64,000 nucleotides of DNA from Syncephalis fuscata (GCA_025786725.1 JAHLTZ010000005.1:62001-126000), one strand, 5' to 3'; positions 36,302 to 49,855 are shown, counted from the stretch's first letter. Notes: a model not told the origin generated them from the sequence alone. Numbers and translations: made by a program.

Positions 36302-39300
36302 TTAATCAATAATTTCTAATCGAGCAAATCGACAGGTAAAACTATGCGGTTCTCGTACAAGAACAACATAACTTGATCTTAAAATACTAGCAATCATATG
36401 TGAATACATATTAATTATATATCTACATAACACTTACGCGTGTTGTTGTGTTAAATGAGAAAGTAGTCGGGTTACTGAACAGCTACCAATGGCCGATCCT
36501 TTACCTTGACTAAATACAAGTTGACCCGTAGTAACATAGCCAAGTATTTGATCTTTGTGTGTAGTACAGAATAGTTCCTATAACAAATAGATACATTATT
36601 ATTATTATTATTGTTATTGTTATTATTATAGCTATTATTATAGCTAATATAGTAGTAGTACATACGCCATCAACCTCGACAGATGCTAATTGGCGCAGAC
36701 TTGTACGCGATGACGCCTTTATTGTCGGTATATTGTTGAGGAGCGTACTAGCATCAAATGCATAGATAATAGCATTACGACCAACTGTACCCCGACTAAG
36801 CATATTGACTCGCACACGTACAAGGGCCGACGAGCCGATCGATGATGCATCAAGGTAAGCTTCATTGTCAGATAAAGTCGTCGCCGCTTCTGTATTGCGT
36901 TTGACTGGTAACTTTGTCAGGGCCTTAGTCAAGCATTGTCTCACCGTACTCCCTGACACACTATAACACCGTGAGGTGTTCGTAGTTAATGGAGTAGTCG
37001 TACGCGTAGTCAATAGCGAGAAGGGTGGATCAAATGGACTGGGTGCATTAAACTTTTCGTAATTAGGCCGTTTGGCCGGTGGACGCTTCTCGTATTGTCC
37101 CGGTCCAGTAAGGCCTCCTTAGTGGACCACTGTTCATAGGCTTGTGTACCTGGATAGTCATAGGGAAAGCAAGGTAATCCTGCCTCTAAATGAATAGTTC
37201 TCTGTTCTTGTAACCCTATAATCAATCACGTAATCAATTATGTAATCAAATAGCAGTGATTAAATATATTTACCACTAGCGCGTAGACCTGTAAATACAA
37301 ATGACTTCCAGAATATATTACCCCATCCTTTGGGCATGATAAGGCGCCATCCATTAACAAGTTCACGTCCTATTTGTGTATCAGGTACTGTAATGCTATT
37401 TCCACCACGCTGTACGAGTAGAATAGGTACTCGGGCATCCGATGCAGTGACTACTAATGGCTCACTAGGAACGAGTTGCTATTCTCTGGTTAGTAAATAT
37501 AATAAATATCGTAATGGTAAACTATTACCATTGAACGGCGTGCATTCAATTCTTTTTCTGGCAGCATTGCATCATACAATGTTTGACGCACTTCAGCATC
37601 CCAAATTGCTGTATCAGAAATGTGATCGGGCCAATTCACCAATAATGATGATAATGCTGTATTATCTTGGTCATCCTCTAAATTTATAGGCTTTACTTTT
37701 TGAGGAAATCTAATAAATAGCCATCAATTATATAATATAGTATTATTCTGTCTACTAACATACCGTAAACGTGGATCATGTACAGTCAATCCTATAACAG
37801 CGCCTGGTGGTAAAGACTGTGTTGTACGTAGTGAATCAAGTGTCCGCCAAAGTGTTGCCGTATGTGATGGTGTAGCTAATGATGAATTGGCGTCATCATT
37901 ACAACAAATATCAAGTACACTCGATATAAAATGATGTGAACGGGGTCCAATAAAATCAAATACTAATAGTTCAGATCGAAGATCACGTATAATTAGTGTT
38001 GACAATTGAGGCAAATCTATTAATTGATTATTTGTTTTTAATTCATCTAGTAACTGATAGGCTTGGTCAAATGCTGATGGATGGATCCACAACCATACAT
38101 GTCGAGTTACCGATTCATTTAATTGATCATTAATAGAAATTAATGGTTTCCATAATACCATAACAGGTGCAATCATCTGTTGTGGATATTCATTTGGTTT
38201 ATGGAGTGTACATGTGCATTGACGTGATCCGGCTAAAAATCTACTTTCTATAAGACAGCAATATTGAGTTGCCTTGATATACATACCGTGGACTTGATGG
38301 ACCAGCTACAGATGAAGTACAAATACGATCAAGCAATGCTTTTAGCAGTAATTGTGGTCCTTCTAATTCTATGCAGCCCATATAAGATACATCTTGCATC
38401 ATGGCTATATGAGCACTGGCCCGATATGCTGCCCGTTGACTTTTATCATTAGGTGTGGCTGCCTATAATTAATTCATTATTAATACACTCATCTGTACCA
38501 CTACTATTGCTATTGCTATTGCTGTAGCAGTGCTTACTAATCGATATCCCCATTGATCTATCATTTTCATACGTTTAGCATGCCATATGTGTGTTTCTAA
38601 CCAGCGCTTCTTTTCTAAATACTTGTTACTATTGTTGTGTCATAGAATACATTTATGTTTGTCTTACCTTGACGTCGCTCATACTCCTTAATAATAGCGC
38701 CGGGGCGCCGCCGCTTTTTTCGGTGTCCATGTTTATCTACACCTGTAGCAATAGATGGTGCCTTTTCCATCTTTATCAAACTGTTAGTTCCTGAATCGGG
38801 GCCATAGAATAATCACTTGCCTCGCGCATGGCCTTAGTTCGTACGCGTACCGGTAACCGTTTTGGTTGATGGCTTGCCGCGCGTCGCCGAAGATGTCGCG
38901 GCAATGTTTGAAAGACGCGTTTGTTACCGGCCAGTCTATAGAATTTAATTAGACATATCATCAACATATCCATTACTGGTAATGCCTACTTGGAATTGCG
39001 CATCGCATTATGCATCGCATTAATCTCAAATGCCCGTACCTATCGATAGTATCAAAATTCATATTAATCATCTATCTATCTACAGTGCTGTTCACTAATT
39101 TGGATTTATACCTCGGCAAAATTCTCGGCCGTCATAATACGCTCTAAAGTATCTTTATTCATTTGTAATAGTATTAGTACGACGACCACCAAACTTGAAA
39201 CTGTCATACGCTTACTTGATGCGGCACCCGACGGCGTCATAGTGCGATAAATGGCATTACGGGCTATTTAGAATATTGGTATTAGTGTTATTGAAATAGC

Positions 39301-39464
39301 GATTCAATAAACTCATACAAATAAACTATGAATTCACACTACTTACCGCGTTTCTTTTGCCAGCCTTTGAGTCCGGCTGCTTGGCCATGATTGTTGTCAT
39401 TACTGATCGGTCGTTTGCCCGTTGGAGGACCACGATCGTCACGTCGATCCGCGCTACTTTCCAT
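36302..39464 (-). CDS. POP1: RNase P/MRP protein subunit Pop1
   Basis: Largest protein of nuclear RNase P and RNase MRP (tRNA 5' and pre-rRNA processing). ATG 39464 gives MESSADRRDDRGPPTGKRP. Later exons carry VRAFEINAMHNAM, then the hallmark RVFQTLPRHLRRRAASH and QPKRLPVRVRTKA. These are followed by DKHGHRKKRRRRPGAIIKEY. The POPLD region is in the middle. The C-terminal domain has SSALVRVRVNMLSRGTVGRN, GYVTTGQLVFSQGKGSAIG and ends CRFARLEIID. At least eight short introns interrupt it; I did not fix each boundary. Two single-base deficits occur at G/C runs: 38798-38803 (between SMAP and DSGTNSL) and 37112-37118 (before TGPGQYEKRPPAKRPNYEK). Adding one base to each restores the expected sequence. 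Confidence 0.9.
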
Positions 39465-40659
39465 AATAGCACGCGTATGGCACTCGGAAATAAGTGCGAG
39501 AATGAACAAAAAGGGGCAAATTGATAATAAATTGAGATTCTCCTTTTCCCCCTTCTCCTTCCTTTCACCTTGACCATTGGACGGCCCATTGTTACACTCA
39601 ATGTTTAATATCTAGACTAATGGTCAAACAAATAATGAGCTGTGCAAGGCAGCTGTGTAAGATGGCCTCTACTTTCGTAGAACTTCTAATCGACCTTGTG
39701 TCTTTTTGGTTCGCCATACAGTCAATTGGGAATAAAGCTACACAGCATTGCTATTATCACGACATTATAGTGGAAAAGGGCTAGATTAATCTGCCGCTGT
39801 ATGGCTAGTGTAGTCGTGCGTTGGCATAACTAGTTATAAAATATATTTAGATTTTTGCTATTACTATTATTAGTATGATTAGTGTTATGGTTATTATTAT
39901 AACTATCTGGTTATTACCACATGACTTCATACATGCATACTTGTATTTAGACATTCAATGGACTCGTACGCTCATGGCTGGTATAAGTTTGAATAGTGCG
40001 TGATTTAGGGGCTACACACATCCAGGCCTGATCGAGTTTTTTGTGTCAAGATGATGCCTTGCCTTGTCGGTATAAGGGACTATAACTATTTGAAAACCGT
40101 AACAAAAGAAAGTGTTTGTTCCACCATGCTCGTATTTGTACAAAACTTGTATTGGTTAATAGACACCGACCCCGTGGGTTATATATTTGTTTGAATTATG
40201 AAACTATCTACCATTTGCAAAGATTCTTTAAATAAAGCCGCATTGAATTGATACAACGTTTAATTTTCTAAATCTACCTTTAGTACCTTGAACGACTACT
40301 TTCGACGACTACAAAAACGATCAATATTCAGATTATCTCATTTTAACTTATCCGACTACGACACCGACATTCTCTACTTATCAACGCTCTTATTCATTCA
40401 TTCATTCATTCATTCATTCATTCAATTCAATTCAATTCATTCAATTCATTCAATTCATTCAATTCAATCATTCAATCATTCAATCAATCCAATCATCAAT
40501 TCAATTCAATTCAATTCAATTCAATCGCTTAAATCATTACGTAGTCACGCACTTACTTATTATCAAGTGTTACGATCATTGACAAGCTTAACGACATCAA
40601 TAGAACAACTATCCTGTTGATCGTTTGCACTTATTATTCAACTTTAGAAGCCACAAGTT
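39465..40659. other. divergent intergenic region with (TTCAA/TTCAT)n
   Basis: Promoter region shared by POP1 (minus) and the kinase gene (plus). A pentamer/tetramer array occupies about 40389-40525. The 110-codon frame at 40288-40620 across it is repeat-driven (IHSIHS) and is not called as a gene. Confidence 0.5.
40389..40525 (+). repeat. TTCAT/TTCAA microsatellite
   Basis: Runs of CATT, TTCAA and TTCAT units make ~135 bases of pyrimidine/A-rich simple sequence ending ~135 bases before the kinase ATG, probably within its 5' leader. Confidence 0.85.
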
Positions 40660-41951
40660 ATGTCTCAATATCATTATTCTCGTTTTCCTACTATTGATGC
40701 CGTGCATCAGTCACCAGCTCCTCTAATGAATTCTTCCAGTCAATTGACATGCCCTCCTTCACCACCATTGGGTAAGTGTTTATTATAATGCGTCTATTTA
40801 ACATTAATTTAATTGCAGATATTAATTCTCAATCATACCATTTATGCCCAAATCAAGAAGGTAAGCTACTATTTATTATTAATAATGATGTCAAATGATT
40901 AACATAGCTATATCTATTAGTATCAGCTACTATTTCTAATTATCCCTACAAATATACGCCACAAGTAACTGAGCAGCAACGTTGTATTCAAACTGTATCT
41001 GATCCCATGCAAGCATTCCAGCAATCACGCCCATTGCGTATTAATATGCATGTGTATACCATTGAGCATCTTCTCAAAAATACACACAACTCTACTATTT
41101 TTATTGCCACTGTTATTGGTAACATATCGGTCGATGGTAAACCGGCCGATTTTTCTATGTTAAACTCCGGTCTCATCCAGGCCGATCGACTTGTCGTCGT
41201 TAAATTCATTCCAAGCGTTGAAGACGCATATCGTGAAATTGAACTCCAACTTCAAGCGGGCTATAACAACACAAGCGTCGTTCCTATTATTGATTACGAC
41301 CAAGTGACACGTGGTGCCTGCATTGTTCTGCCATATTATCTTGATGGTGACCTGCGCCAATGCACACAGCGTATTCTTGGTCAGGAAGCAGCTGAACTGT
41401 TTGTCAGTCATAAGCATCGAGACGATCTTATTGCCTCGTGGGTGGTTGATCTGGCCGACTCAGTAGCCGATTGTCATGCACGTGGTGTATTCCACAGAGA
41501 CATTAAGCCAGACAATATTTTGTTAAATGCTCACGGCAAGCCATTGCTTACTGATTTTGGTTTTGCCGACCGGGCTGCTTTGCACCACCAGAAACTCATT
41601 GGCACAGATGCTTATATGGCGCCGGAAATATGCGCCAATGCAGATGTAAAGCTAACTGGTGGTCCATCGCGTCTGGTCGACGCAGCCAAGGCCGATGTCT
41701 GGTCTCTTGCTATAACAATGCTATTTCTGCTTTCTGGAAAACTGCCATGGTATCGTGCGAGTGCAATGACCGACAAACGGTTTGCTGCCTTTCTCGCGGG
41801 AGACATGGATATTTGGCGCAAATTCAATTTATCTCCTGAGGCAGAACTACTTTTCAAGCAAATGCTTGATATGAACCCAATGCAACGACTCACAGCTGCC
41901 CAGGTCGTCGAACGCGCACAACGTTTGACTAAATGGCTAGCCACTAACTGA
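40660..41951 (+). CDS. divergent serine/threonine protein kinase
   Basis: Three exons, 40660-40771, 40819-40860 and 40927-41951, give 392 residues. The first ~80 residues are Ser/Pro/Gln-rich and probably disordered. Kinase subdomains: VVVKF (lysine ~144), a C-helix Glu in AYREIELQL, the catalytic loop HRDIKPDN (~248), DFGFAD, DAYMAPEIC and DVWSLAITMLFLLSGKLPW. All catalytic residues are present, and HRDIKPDN indicates Ser/Thr specificity. The N-lobe is unusual: before VVVKF there is no GxGxxG loop but VIGNISVDGKPADFSML. The closest kinase subfamily is not clear to me. No frame defects. Confidence 0.88.
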
Positions 41952-42250
41952 TACCCATCTATTTGAATGTTTTTAACAATATAATAATACGCTGCTAGTC
42001 AGCTATTATTTCAATCAGCTGATCAATTAAACGCCTAATTATTGTATATTATGCGCACAATAGTTCATATTGGTACGATTTTATATTTTATGGCACGAAT
42101 ATCATTACAAATATTGTTATCCCATCAATTTTGTTTGTTAATTTCATAATCGCCATTATAATGATGATTAAATTCAATGTTTTCACTATATATCTATCAA
42201 TATTATTTGTTAAATTCATTTACTACTAATATTATGAAAATGAATTATTA

Positions 42251-42797
42251 TTATTGTGGCCCGCCACCGCCAGGAATGAGCTAGCCATGACCATTAGTTT
42301 TGTTTGTATATACAAACCTTTACAACTTACCATACAGATATTGTTTCCATTAAGCAACAATCGCTCTAGCTTCTGAGTGCGTCGTTCTCCGTCAACAGCT
42401 ATATCACTGTAGCAACCATGTTGGCTGGTGATTAGTCTACCGTGATGTAAAGTAAACAAAGCCACTTACAATTCGGTCACATCTCGTAAAAGCATATCTA
42501 TTGGCAAGGTGTATCAAGTAGTAAAATACAACTGCAACAGCCAGCCATTCCAAGTCTGCAATACTAATACTATTAAAAGGATACTAACATAGTCGTCAAA
42601 GCCTTCCAGCATGCCAACAAATTCCTTCTCGTCCTTCATTACTACCCAGATTCTTGAGCCGATGCATTTGTCGATCAGTTCTGCAAAAAGAAAAACAGCG
42701 CGTCAGTATAGTGTTCTAAGCTATACAATAACGCTATTCAACTTGTTTACATATACCTACCCAAAGGTAAAAGCTGCGATGTTGCTGGGGTGGCCAT
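42251..42797 (-). CDS. LSM5: LSm5, U6 snRNA / mRNA-decay Sm-like protein
   Basis: Member of the LSm1-7 (cytoplasmic mRNA decay) and LSm2-8 (U6 snRNP) rings. Five exons fit in frame: 42797-42761, 42680-42585, 42497-42470, 42406-42331 and 42280-42251; 88 residues, the usual length. Sequence follows LSm5 closely: [53 protein letters not shown] (Sm1), then [23 protein letters not shown] (Sm2) and the tail LIPGGGGPQ. Four introns of 50-90 bases in an 88-residue gene is high. The stop lies ~300 bases from the kinase stop; the two genes are convergent. Confidence 0.95.
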
Positions 42798-43391
42798 GTT
42801 GACAGATTTGTGTAGAAGTGAATAGATAATCAACCAGGAGGAAAATAATAAATTATGATATTTTTATATCAACAAGTTTTTCACGATAAATGTACCTGAT
42901 GCAAGTTCTTTATATATAAAAAATAGCTAATTTCTAAAGAAATATAACATATTTGTTAATTTTAAAAATATGTTAGTACGTTGGGAAATGAACACTAGTT
43001 TATACATTTTAACTTGAATGCAGACGTGCCATGTATGTTTTAACAGTATTACATTCTGACTCCATATTATATTGCAACTTTGCATTTGAGCAGCAAATAA
43101 ACTTTACACTTTAATTCGGTAATCATAATACTGCCCAGCATTCCAGATTTACGTTTTCTACAGATATGGCGCGTTAAGAATTCATCGATATAAATAAATT
43201 ACGTTAACTATTTTTATTGTTTTAATAAAATTGTCTATTATTTACTAACAAGAGTAAAGCAATAGAATCATATAAAGAATATATTACATTAGGCTTGGAT
43301 ATTCATATCCAAACTTGTTATGATATCCTAATTATAAGTAATTTAGCAATAATTCTAGGCAAGTATAGTTTTTTATAAAGATTATTTAAAA
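42798..43391. other. intergenic region
   Basis: AT-rich promoter side of LSM5. No gene or repeat seen before the duplicated block at 43392. Confidence 0.5.
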
Positions 43392-44596
43392 TGTGAACCG
43401 CTCATATATTTCATTAACAATGTTTTCAATAATGCTATTATCATATTTAGTAATGATAAATCATTAAATTTTTCACACTAAATAGTTGTAACTGCTCGCT
43501 TTTTTAATCATATTCTAGATGTCATTTTCATTGAAATTAAAAACAGTTATTTATTTAATAGGTTCTTATTATCAATAAAGAGTATCTGAATTTATTTAAC
43601 TCATATTTTTACGCACTTTATATGACTGTAATTGTTTTTTACTTTTATGATATCATTATAATTCATTACAATTGCATTGCGCTATAGTATAAATAATGTT
43701 TTAGTGATATTTAGATATGAAGATTGCACCACACAATAATCATTGCTATCAAATATCCTATTATTAATGTGTCGATAGTTACTTTTTATAGCCGTGTAGC
43801 TATGAAAATAGTCTGTAATACTTTAATAAGCAATGTACAATGCTTTTAGCACATTTATGCGTCACATTTTTGTTTATGCTTTATATTATGATGATGGGCT
43901 TTATTTAACATGGCGGCTTGTATCAATATTCACTGGTATAGCACTAATCAGCACAACATAACCATCTTTATGGCAATGAGCCATGTATTAAATAATTTAA
44001 AATCTTGTCTAGTTTTACCGGCAATTTATAGCATTTTATACAATTTCAATATACACATGCGTACACATACTATTTATAGACCAAATAATAGCAATATCCA
44101 TTCATTGATAGCCATACAATCGTGTAACCATTGAATATTGCAAATAGAATAAAGCAACTTGCATTTGAGCATGCTCTTTTCTGTCTACTCGCACCTACTA
44201 TTGCCCATTCTGCCTATTATTTATCACTTTTTGCACAGTTATTTCTAGTCAGCTATGCCTTTAAACACTTATATTGAACGTCTATAGTAAAACTGTGATA
44301 TTTTATTGTATCTATGCCAATTCATGAATGGCAAAGAAATGGTACTTTTTGCCACCAGTTGTCGATTTATTCACCAGACAATAGCTGATAGACCGGAGTG
44401 TTGGGAGCGACAGTATAAAAAACATTTTCATTAGGTGATCGGCGTGAACAAAAATGGCTTGCATGGTACAACTGGTACATTGGTACTGCAACAAAATCCA
44501 AAGAATTGATGACCAATGTAAATACGACAAAATAAGAACATTTATTATCATCTACCATTACAAACATTGATGATACTAATAATGAATATGTTTTAT
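43392..44596 (+). repeat. 1.2-kb direct segmental duplication, copy B
   Basis: Counterpart of 7923-9126. Here the F-box pseudogene continues past the block end, so this is the more complete, probably parental, context and copy A the derived insertion. Confidence 0.92.
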
Positions 44597-46303
44597 TCAC
44601 CAGTTATTCAAAATATATCCAAAATTTTGATGTTACTTAGTAGTTTTATGCTTATTAACGGTGCCGACAGATTGAGTACAATTTTATGGCAGGTCAATTT
44701 GAAAAAAATATATGCAAATTGCCGCTTGATGAATACTCTAAACCAAAATTACTCAATGTAAATCCTTGGTATTCATTGGTATCCAAAAAAGAAGGAAATA
44801 TTATTTGGTTGATTCAGCGCAATGTCTTCAGCGATAAAAAAGAGCACAATAACAATAAATTCACATGTAAATAATTGACTATACCTTTATCGTCGTGTTT
44901 ATTTGGTTCCAAACACTTTGCCGCCTATAGCTATGAAATGCATGGATTTGCTGTAACTGCTGTTCATATAAAAATACCTAATGACTTAATGCGCATAATC
45001 CCCGGAGATCCAATAGGTAGCTGATAATCAGCAATACTGATGAATATACCAAATATTTACTAATGCCATCAAAAATAGTAAGCGTGGATGAGTTAGAAGC
45101 ACAGTACATTGAAGAAGCTGAACACAAAGCTTTTGCTAATTTGGACAACCATTGTAACATATCTCCATCGGTTGAACTTTCAATAAGCAAAGAAGTAGTC
45201 CACGGAGGGCCATTCTAGTATGACCTAATGTTGGCAACTCGTCGCCTAATATTATTATTTTGGACACAGATACGAATATGGGAACAGAGAAAAAATTATC
45301 TTATATCTGACGTTTATAATAAATGGATGCTTTTATATACTAAGTATCCACAATATCCATATCAACGATTTGATTGATTTGATTTAGAAAGAAATCGATG
45401 GATAGAAGGACTAAAATTGGATATTTGCAGTACATCTGCTTGTATTCAGTTTGCTTCTCGCAACCAATGCTAGTTTCTAACGTGTACAATAATACACGAC
45501 ATTGAAGAATCTAACTTTGATTCTACATTTATTACTACTCAGGATTCACAAGTTGTTAACAGCAACAAGTAATCATCGTACATTCAATGGGAGCTGTTTA
45601 ACGCTCAAAAAACCCAACTTAAGAGTGATAAGATACTATCAAGCCAAATCTCCATTTCAAATTGGTCAAATACCATAGTTACTGTTAAAACATATACAGA
45701 AAAAATGTGTTTAATCGATGTATTTTATCCAGCCGATAATGAAAACGGCGTCAAGGAAGCAGCATTTGACGTTTTACTTTTTTTTGTAATTGGAAAGGAT
45801 GTATTAAATACTTCACCACAAGCACTATTCGATGCCAGAGATTATGACACGTCACTACCATTGACAGCTCCGAACAAGAACATGTATTATGGAGTCGACC
45901 TATACATTACGGCACTATTGCGAATATCTATAGTAAAAAGCTGATTGTTCTTCAAAACAATGGAATAATTGATGTACTAAATGCTTGAGATGGAAGTTTA
46001 CTGCGTTCAATTGCTTGTATAGGCAAAGCCATTCTCACTACCTTTCTTGGCTCTTTATGTGAAATTTTTATTGAGAAGCATAAAGAATATTGGTTTGTTG
46101 CTATGCAAAATGGCTGTATTTATAAACTTCCAGCTTGTCTTAGCAGGCGTTCAACTAAAGATAAAGCTGGAAATGGGTTTCTAGGTCCTATTGAAGTATC
46201 ACAGTTACCAGATCAAGTAAAGCTTTTAATTATAAATCTTGTAAATATAGATTATCAAACGTTGTTATTGTCGAGTTGGCTTTTATGGCAGCAATTTGTA
46301 TGA
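44255..46303 (+). pseudogene. F-box-like gene, family member 2 (degenerate)
   Basis: Aligns in pieces to the whole length of the gene at 20188: an N-terminal part with early stops (44255-44440), FEKNICKLPLDEYSKPKLL (~44690), a section with stops around 45060-45600, then TEKMCLIDVFYPADN (45695), and a tail (46103-46303) giving ENGCIYKL-like and SRRSTKDK-like segments. Several stops and frame changes occur, including TAG nine codons after the Met, so no protein of normal length can be made. The intron position (AATAGGTAGCTGATAATC near 45010) is still recognisable. Downstream it shares the 3' flank of the other members. Confidence 0.82.
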
Positions 46304-47265
46304 AATATATATGCTATAGATAAATATGTTAGTTACAAACATTTAATGCAGTTTTTTTACACATATTATATAGTACGATCAGTTATGTTTATCACAACTA
46401 TATCTACACTAAGCATTTTAACAATAATATCAGCTGTTTATTTAGTTAATTATTTATATTATTGCTATTAATTAATTTATTGTGATTTGAGGTCAAATAA
46501 GTACATTTAATAACACTCCATCTATTGAACATGATGGTGGTGGTGAATAATATCAATTATTACATCGTCAGTTTTTAAGGCCAAACTGAATTAAAAATTA
46601 TAGTAGCATGAACCCCCGATGCTTATTTAAAAATAGATAACAATTTGCATATTTATATTGAACATATGGTGCCCGTGTATTCTAAACATAGAAATATTGT
46701 ATACATTTTAAGCTCAGTTTGTAATAATATTTGAAGATAAGTAATTAAACTAACAATATAAGCACAAATATAATTGTATTGCTCTTCTGTTAGTATATAT
46801 ATATATATAATAAAGCAATTTTATGCAAATACTGAAATTAGCTTTATTGCAGATACAGTTAGAACAATAAGGCAAAATTTAATAGCATAAATAAGTAATG
46901 TTTTATTTTATACAAATAATAGCTTATTTATTTATAGCAGCAAAAAGAAAAATAATAAAAGCACAAATGCGGTATGCACTCAAAATCTATTAATAGATTT
47001 TTAAACCATTAAAGCCGCCATAAAGCATGCAAGATACTAAATATGGTAGCATAAATTATGCCAAATCGGAGTATGCAATTATGTTACATATGGTTGGTTA
47101 TAAGCATGTGAGCTACATGTGTAACGATCGTAAGCAATTAAAACACCGGTATGCTGTAAATAAATAAAAGGGCCCACAAAAATACAAATCCTTTTTTTAT
47201 TTTTATTAACTACTACTTATTTCTCTTATCAAATAGAATATTAGAACAATTATTTATAGTCAATC
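46304..47265. other. intergenic region
   Basis: AT-rich spacer between two F-box-like copies, with a short (TA)n run near 46795-46809. No gene seen. Confidence 0.5.
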
Positions 47266-49333
47266 ATGTCTTTAGATACTTGTAGTGGGCGTTTATGGCA
47301 GCACTATGACATTTTATTACACCTATGTCGCTTTATGGGAGACAAAGAGCTAATGGCTTTTGCCAACAGCTGTCGATTTATTCACCAGGCGATAGTTGAT
47401 CGACCTAGCTATTGGGAACGACAATATAAGCGAGAGTTTCCACTGGGTGATCAGCGCGAGCAAAAATGGCTTACACGGTATAATTGGCACACAACTACTG
47501 CAACAAAATCAAAAGACTCTACATCCGATACAAACCAGACAAAACAAGGACATTTATTGCCATCTACTATTACAGCAGATGGTAATAGCAATGACGAATA
47601 TAGACTACCTGTTAACGATTTGCTGTCTGCTTCGAATTTCAGTACCACTCGATGGTTTTACGCTTATTATCGGCGTCGGCAAACGAATCACAACTTCATG
47701 GCAGGCAGATTCAAAAGACAGATCTGCGAATTGCCGGTCAATAAACGCGCTCGACTGGAACTGACTGCCATAAATCCGTGGAACGCATTGGTATTAGACA
47801 AACAAGAATCAGAAATCTGGTCCATTCAGCATGATGATTTTAGCAAGAAAAGTGAACAAAACAGCAAGGAGTTAGCTTGGAAAAAACTGACCATTCCTTT
47901 ACTGGCACGTCCATTTGACAATGATGTTTACATCAGCTCTATCTATGAAACATATAACTTTGTCGTGGCCTATATTCATATAAATGCAGATGACAATGTA
48001 AGCCATTTATCTGTTGGTGATTCAATAGGTAAGTAACAACTATTAGCAACAACAATTATATAAAGTATTTATCAATGTCATTAAAAATAATGAATTTAGC
48101 TGAAACAGATGTGCAACGCATTAAAGAACATGAATCCAAAGTTTTCAATACCTTAGACAAACATTCTACTAGTGCCCCGACCACTAAAAGTATAATGAAC
48201 TGGAAGGCTCGCGATCACGATGCAATTGTAATATGGCCCAATACTGGCAATTCGACTCCCAATATTATTTATCTTGGGGATAGAAGCGCTAACAAGCAAC
48301 AATTTCATATAGACAACCCGGTCACCATTTATAATGATTGGATACTTTTACGTAATATCTACGAAAAAGATTCATACCGCGTATTTGATTTAATTGATTT
48401 AAGTGGTAACAAGTTGATAAAAGGTCCAAAAATGCATATGCGTAATTCAGATGCCTGCATCCAGTTTGCATCTCACAACCAGTGCCAATTGCTAACGTGG
48501 TCGATAATGCCTAGCCCAATAGAAGATAGAAACACACCTACGTCTGAAACTGCTCAAACCTTGCATGCCACTGGCAGGGACAACAAATCATTAAATCTCC
48601 AATGGGAAGCATTTGATTTTCAAAAAGATCAACATCAGTGTAAAAGATTTTATCGGGTCAGGTCAGCATTCCGTATTGTCCGAACGCCGTCATTAGGGCC
48701 GATATGTACACAGAGAAGATGTGTCTAATTACTGTATGGAACGAAAAAAAGAAATTTACACGCAATGATAAAACATTTGGCTGTTTATTATCTTTGTTTG
48801 CATTAGGAAAGTCTGCACCAAATGACTCGGCACAGTCTTTGTTTGATGCTAGAGATTATGGCCCATTACTGCCAATCGATAGCTCTGACCAAGGGCGCAT
48901 ATTGTGGAGCCGGCCTATACTTAGCAGAGGTGTTACAAATCTATACAGCGAAAAGCTGATTACCGTCCAGAACTATAGGTCAGTCGATGTATTGGATGCT
49001 CGCAATGGAAATCTGCTGCGTTCAATCACTTGTCCATACTATGTGGTGTTTAATCCCTTTCTTGGATCTTTCTGTGCGATGCTTGGTGGTGAATCTGGAG
49101 AAAGCTGGCTTGTTGATGCGCACACCGGACGTATTTACAGCTTGATGAGTCATCTTATCCACAGAAAAACTGAAGATGGAAAAGAAGACAAGCCTTTAGA
49201 CCTCAGCGAAATAACACTTTCAGAGCCAAGTAGACAAAAGACGAGGATGTCTTCTGCGTGTCGTCTATCAAGTGTCGCTATTGGCTGGATGGACAAATAC
49301 GGTGGTGGCTTATATGAATCATTGATGTTATAA
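47266..49333 (+). CDS. F-box-like protein, family member 3 (mosaic, one frame break)
   Basis: Paralogue of the gene at 20188 with the same structure: exon 1 47266-48028, intron 48029-48099 (GTAAGT...TTTAG), exon 2 48100-49333. It is exactly one base shorter, and would be 665 residues if corrected. The F-box segment (LWQHYDILLHLCRFM, GDKELMAFANSC) is well kept. The break is at 48640-48641, where CAGTGTAAAAG replaces CGGTGTGAAAAG of member 1; it would truncate the protein to ~460 residues. This lesion is not in a G/C run. From ~48715 to ~49245 the two genes are over 99% identical, whereas both flanking parts are far more diverged, so the 3' part was probably copied from one to the other. Confidence 0.8.
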
Positions 49334-49855
49334 ATAAATAAATTAGTTACAAATATTCAACACAAACTATTCCACACTAACCATTTTAAATATAAAAATC
49401 AAATAGCTCATTAAACTATCAGTCAAGTATTTGATGTTCTAGATGTGTAAATTACTAATACTGTGCATTTAAGCGTTTTCAAAATAGTAATTAAATGGTA
49501 TTACACGCTATTGAGATGCGATATATTTACATTAAATATCTAATTTAGTATGAAATGGATGCCTGGTTCAATGTTTCTTTAACTTTATCTATTAGTTGTA
49601 CTAAATAGCTGGCCACAAATTATGACAAAATGCTTTTTACGTTGTACTTGTATGCCATTTAATACAAATAGATATTTTGATGTGCTATGATTTTAATGAA
49701 TAGCGTATATCATCACATAGTTATTTTATTCTACCAAGGATTAATGTATAATACAACTGCAGTCACCTCCAGAAACGAAAGCTAGAAGCAATATGTGCAA
49801 GAAATACAAGTTAAAATTAGTTATCATGTACTAAAGTAATATGGATATTAACAGT
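49334..49855. other. intergenic region
   Basis: Shared F-box 3' flank at its left end, then unique AT-rich sequence up to the stop of the RGS receptor gene. No gene seen. Confidence 0.5.

Noticed and set aside
40288-40620. 110-codon plus-strand frame upstream of the kinase
   Set aside because: Open only because the TTCAT/TTCAA repeat lacks stops; the product is a simple His-Ser-Ile repeat.
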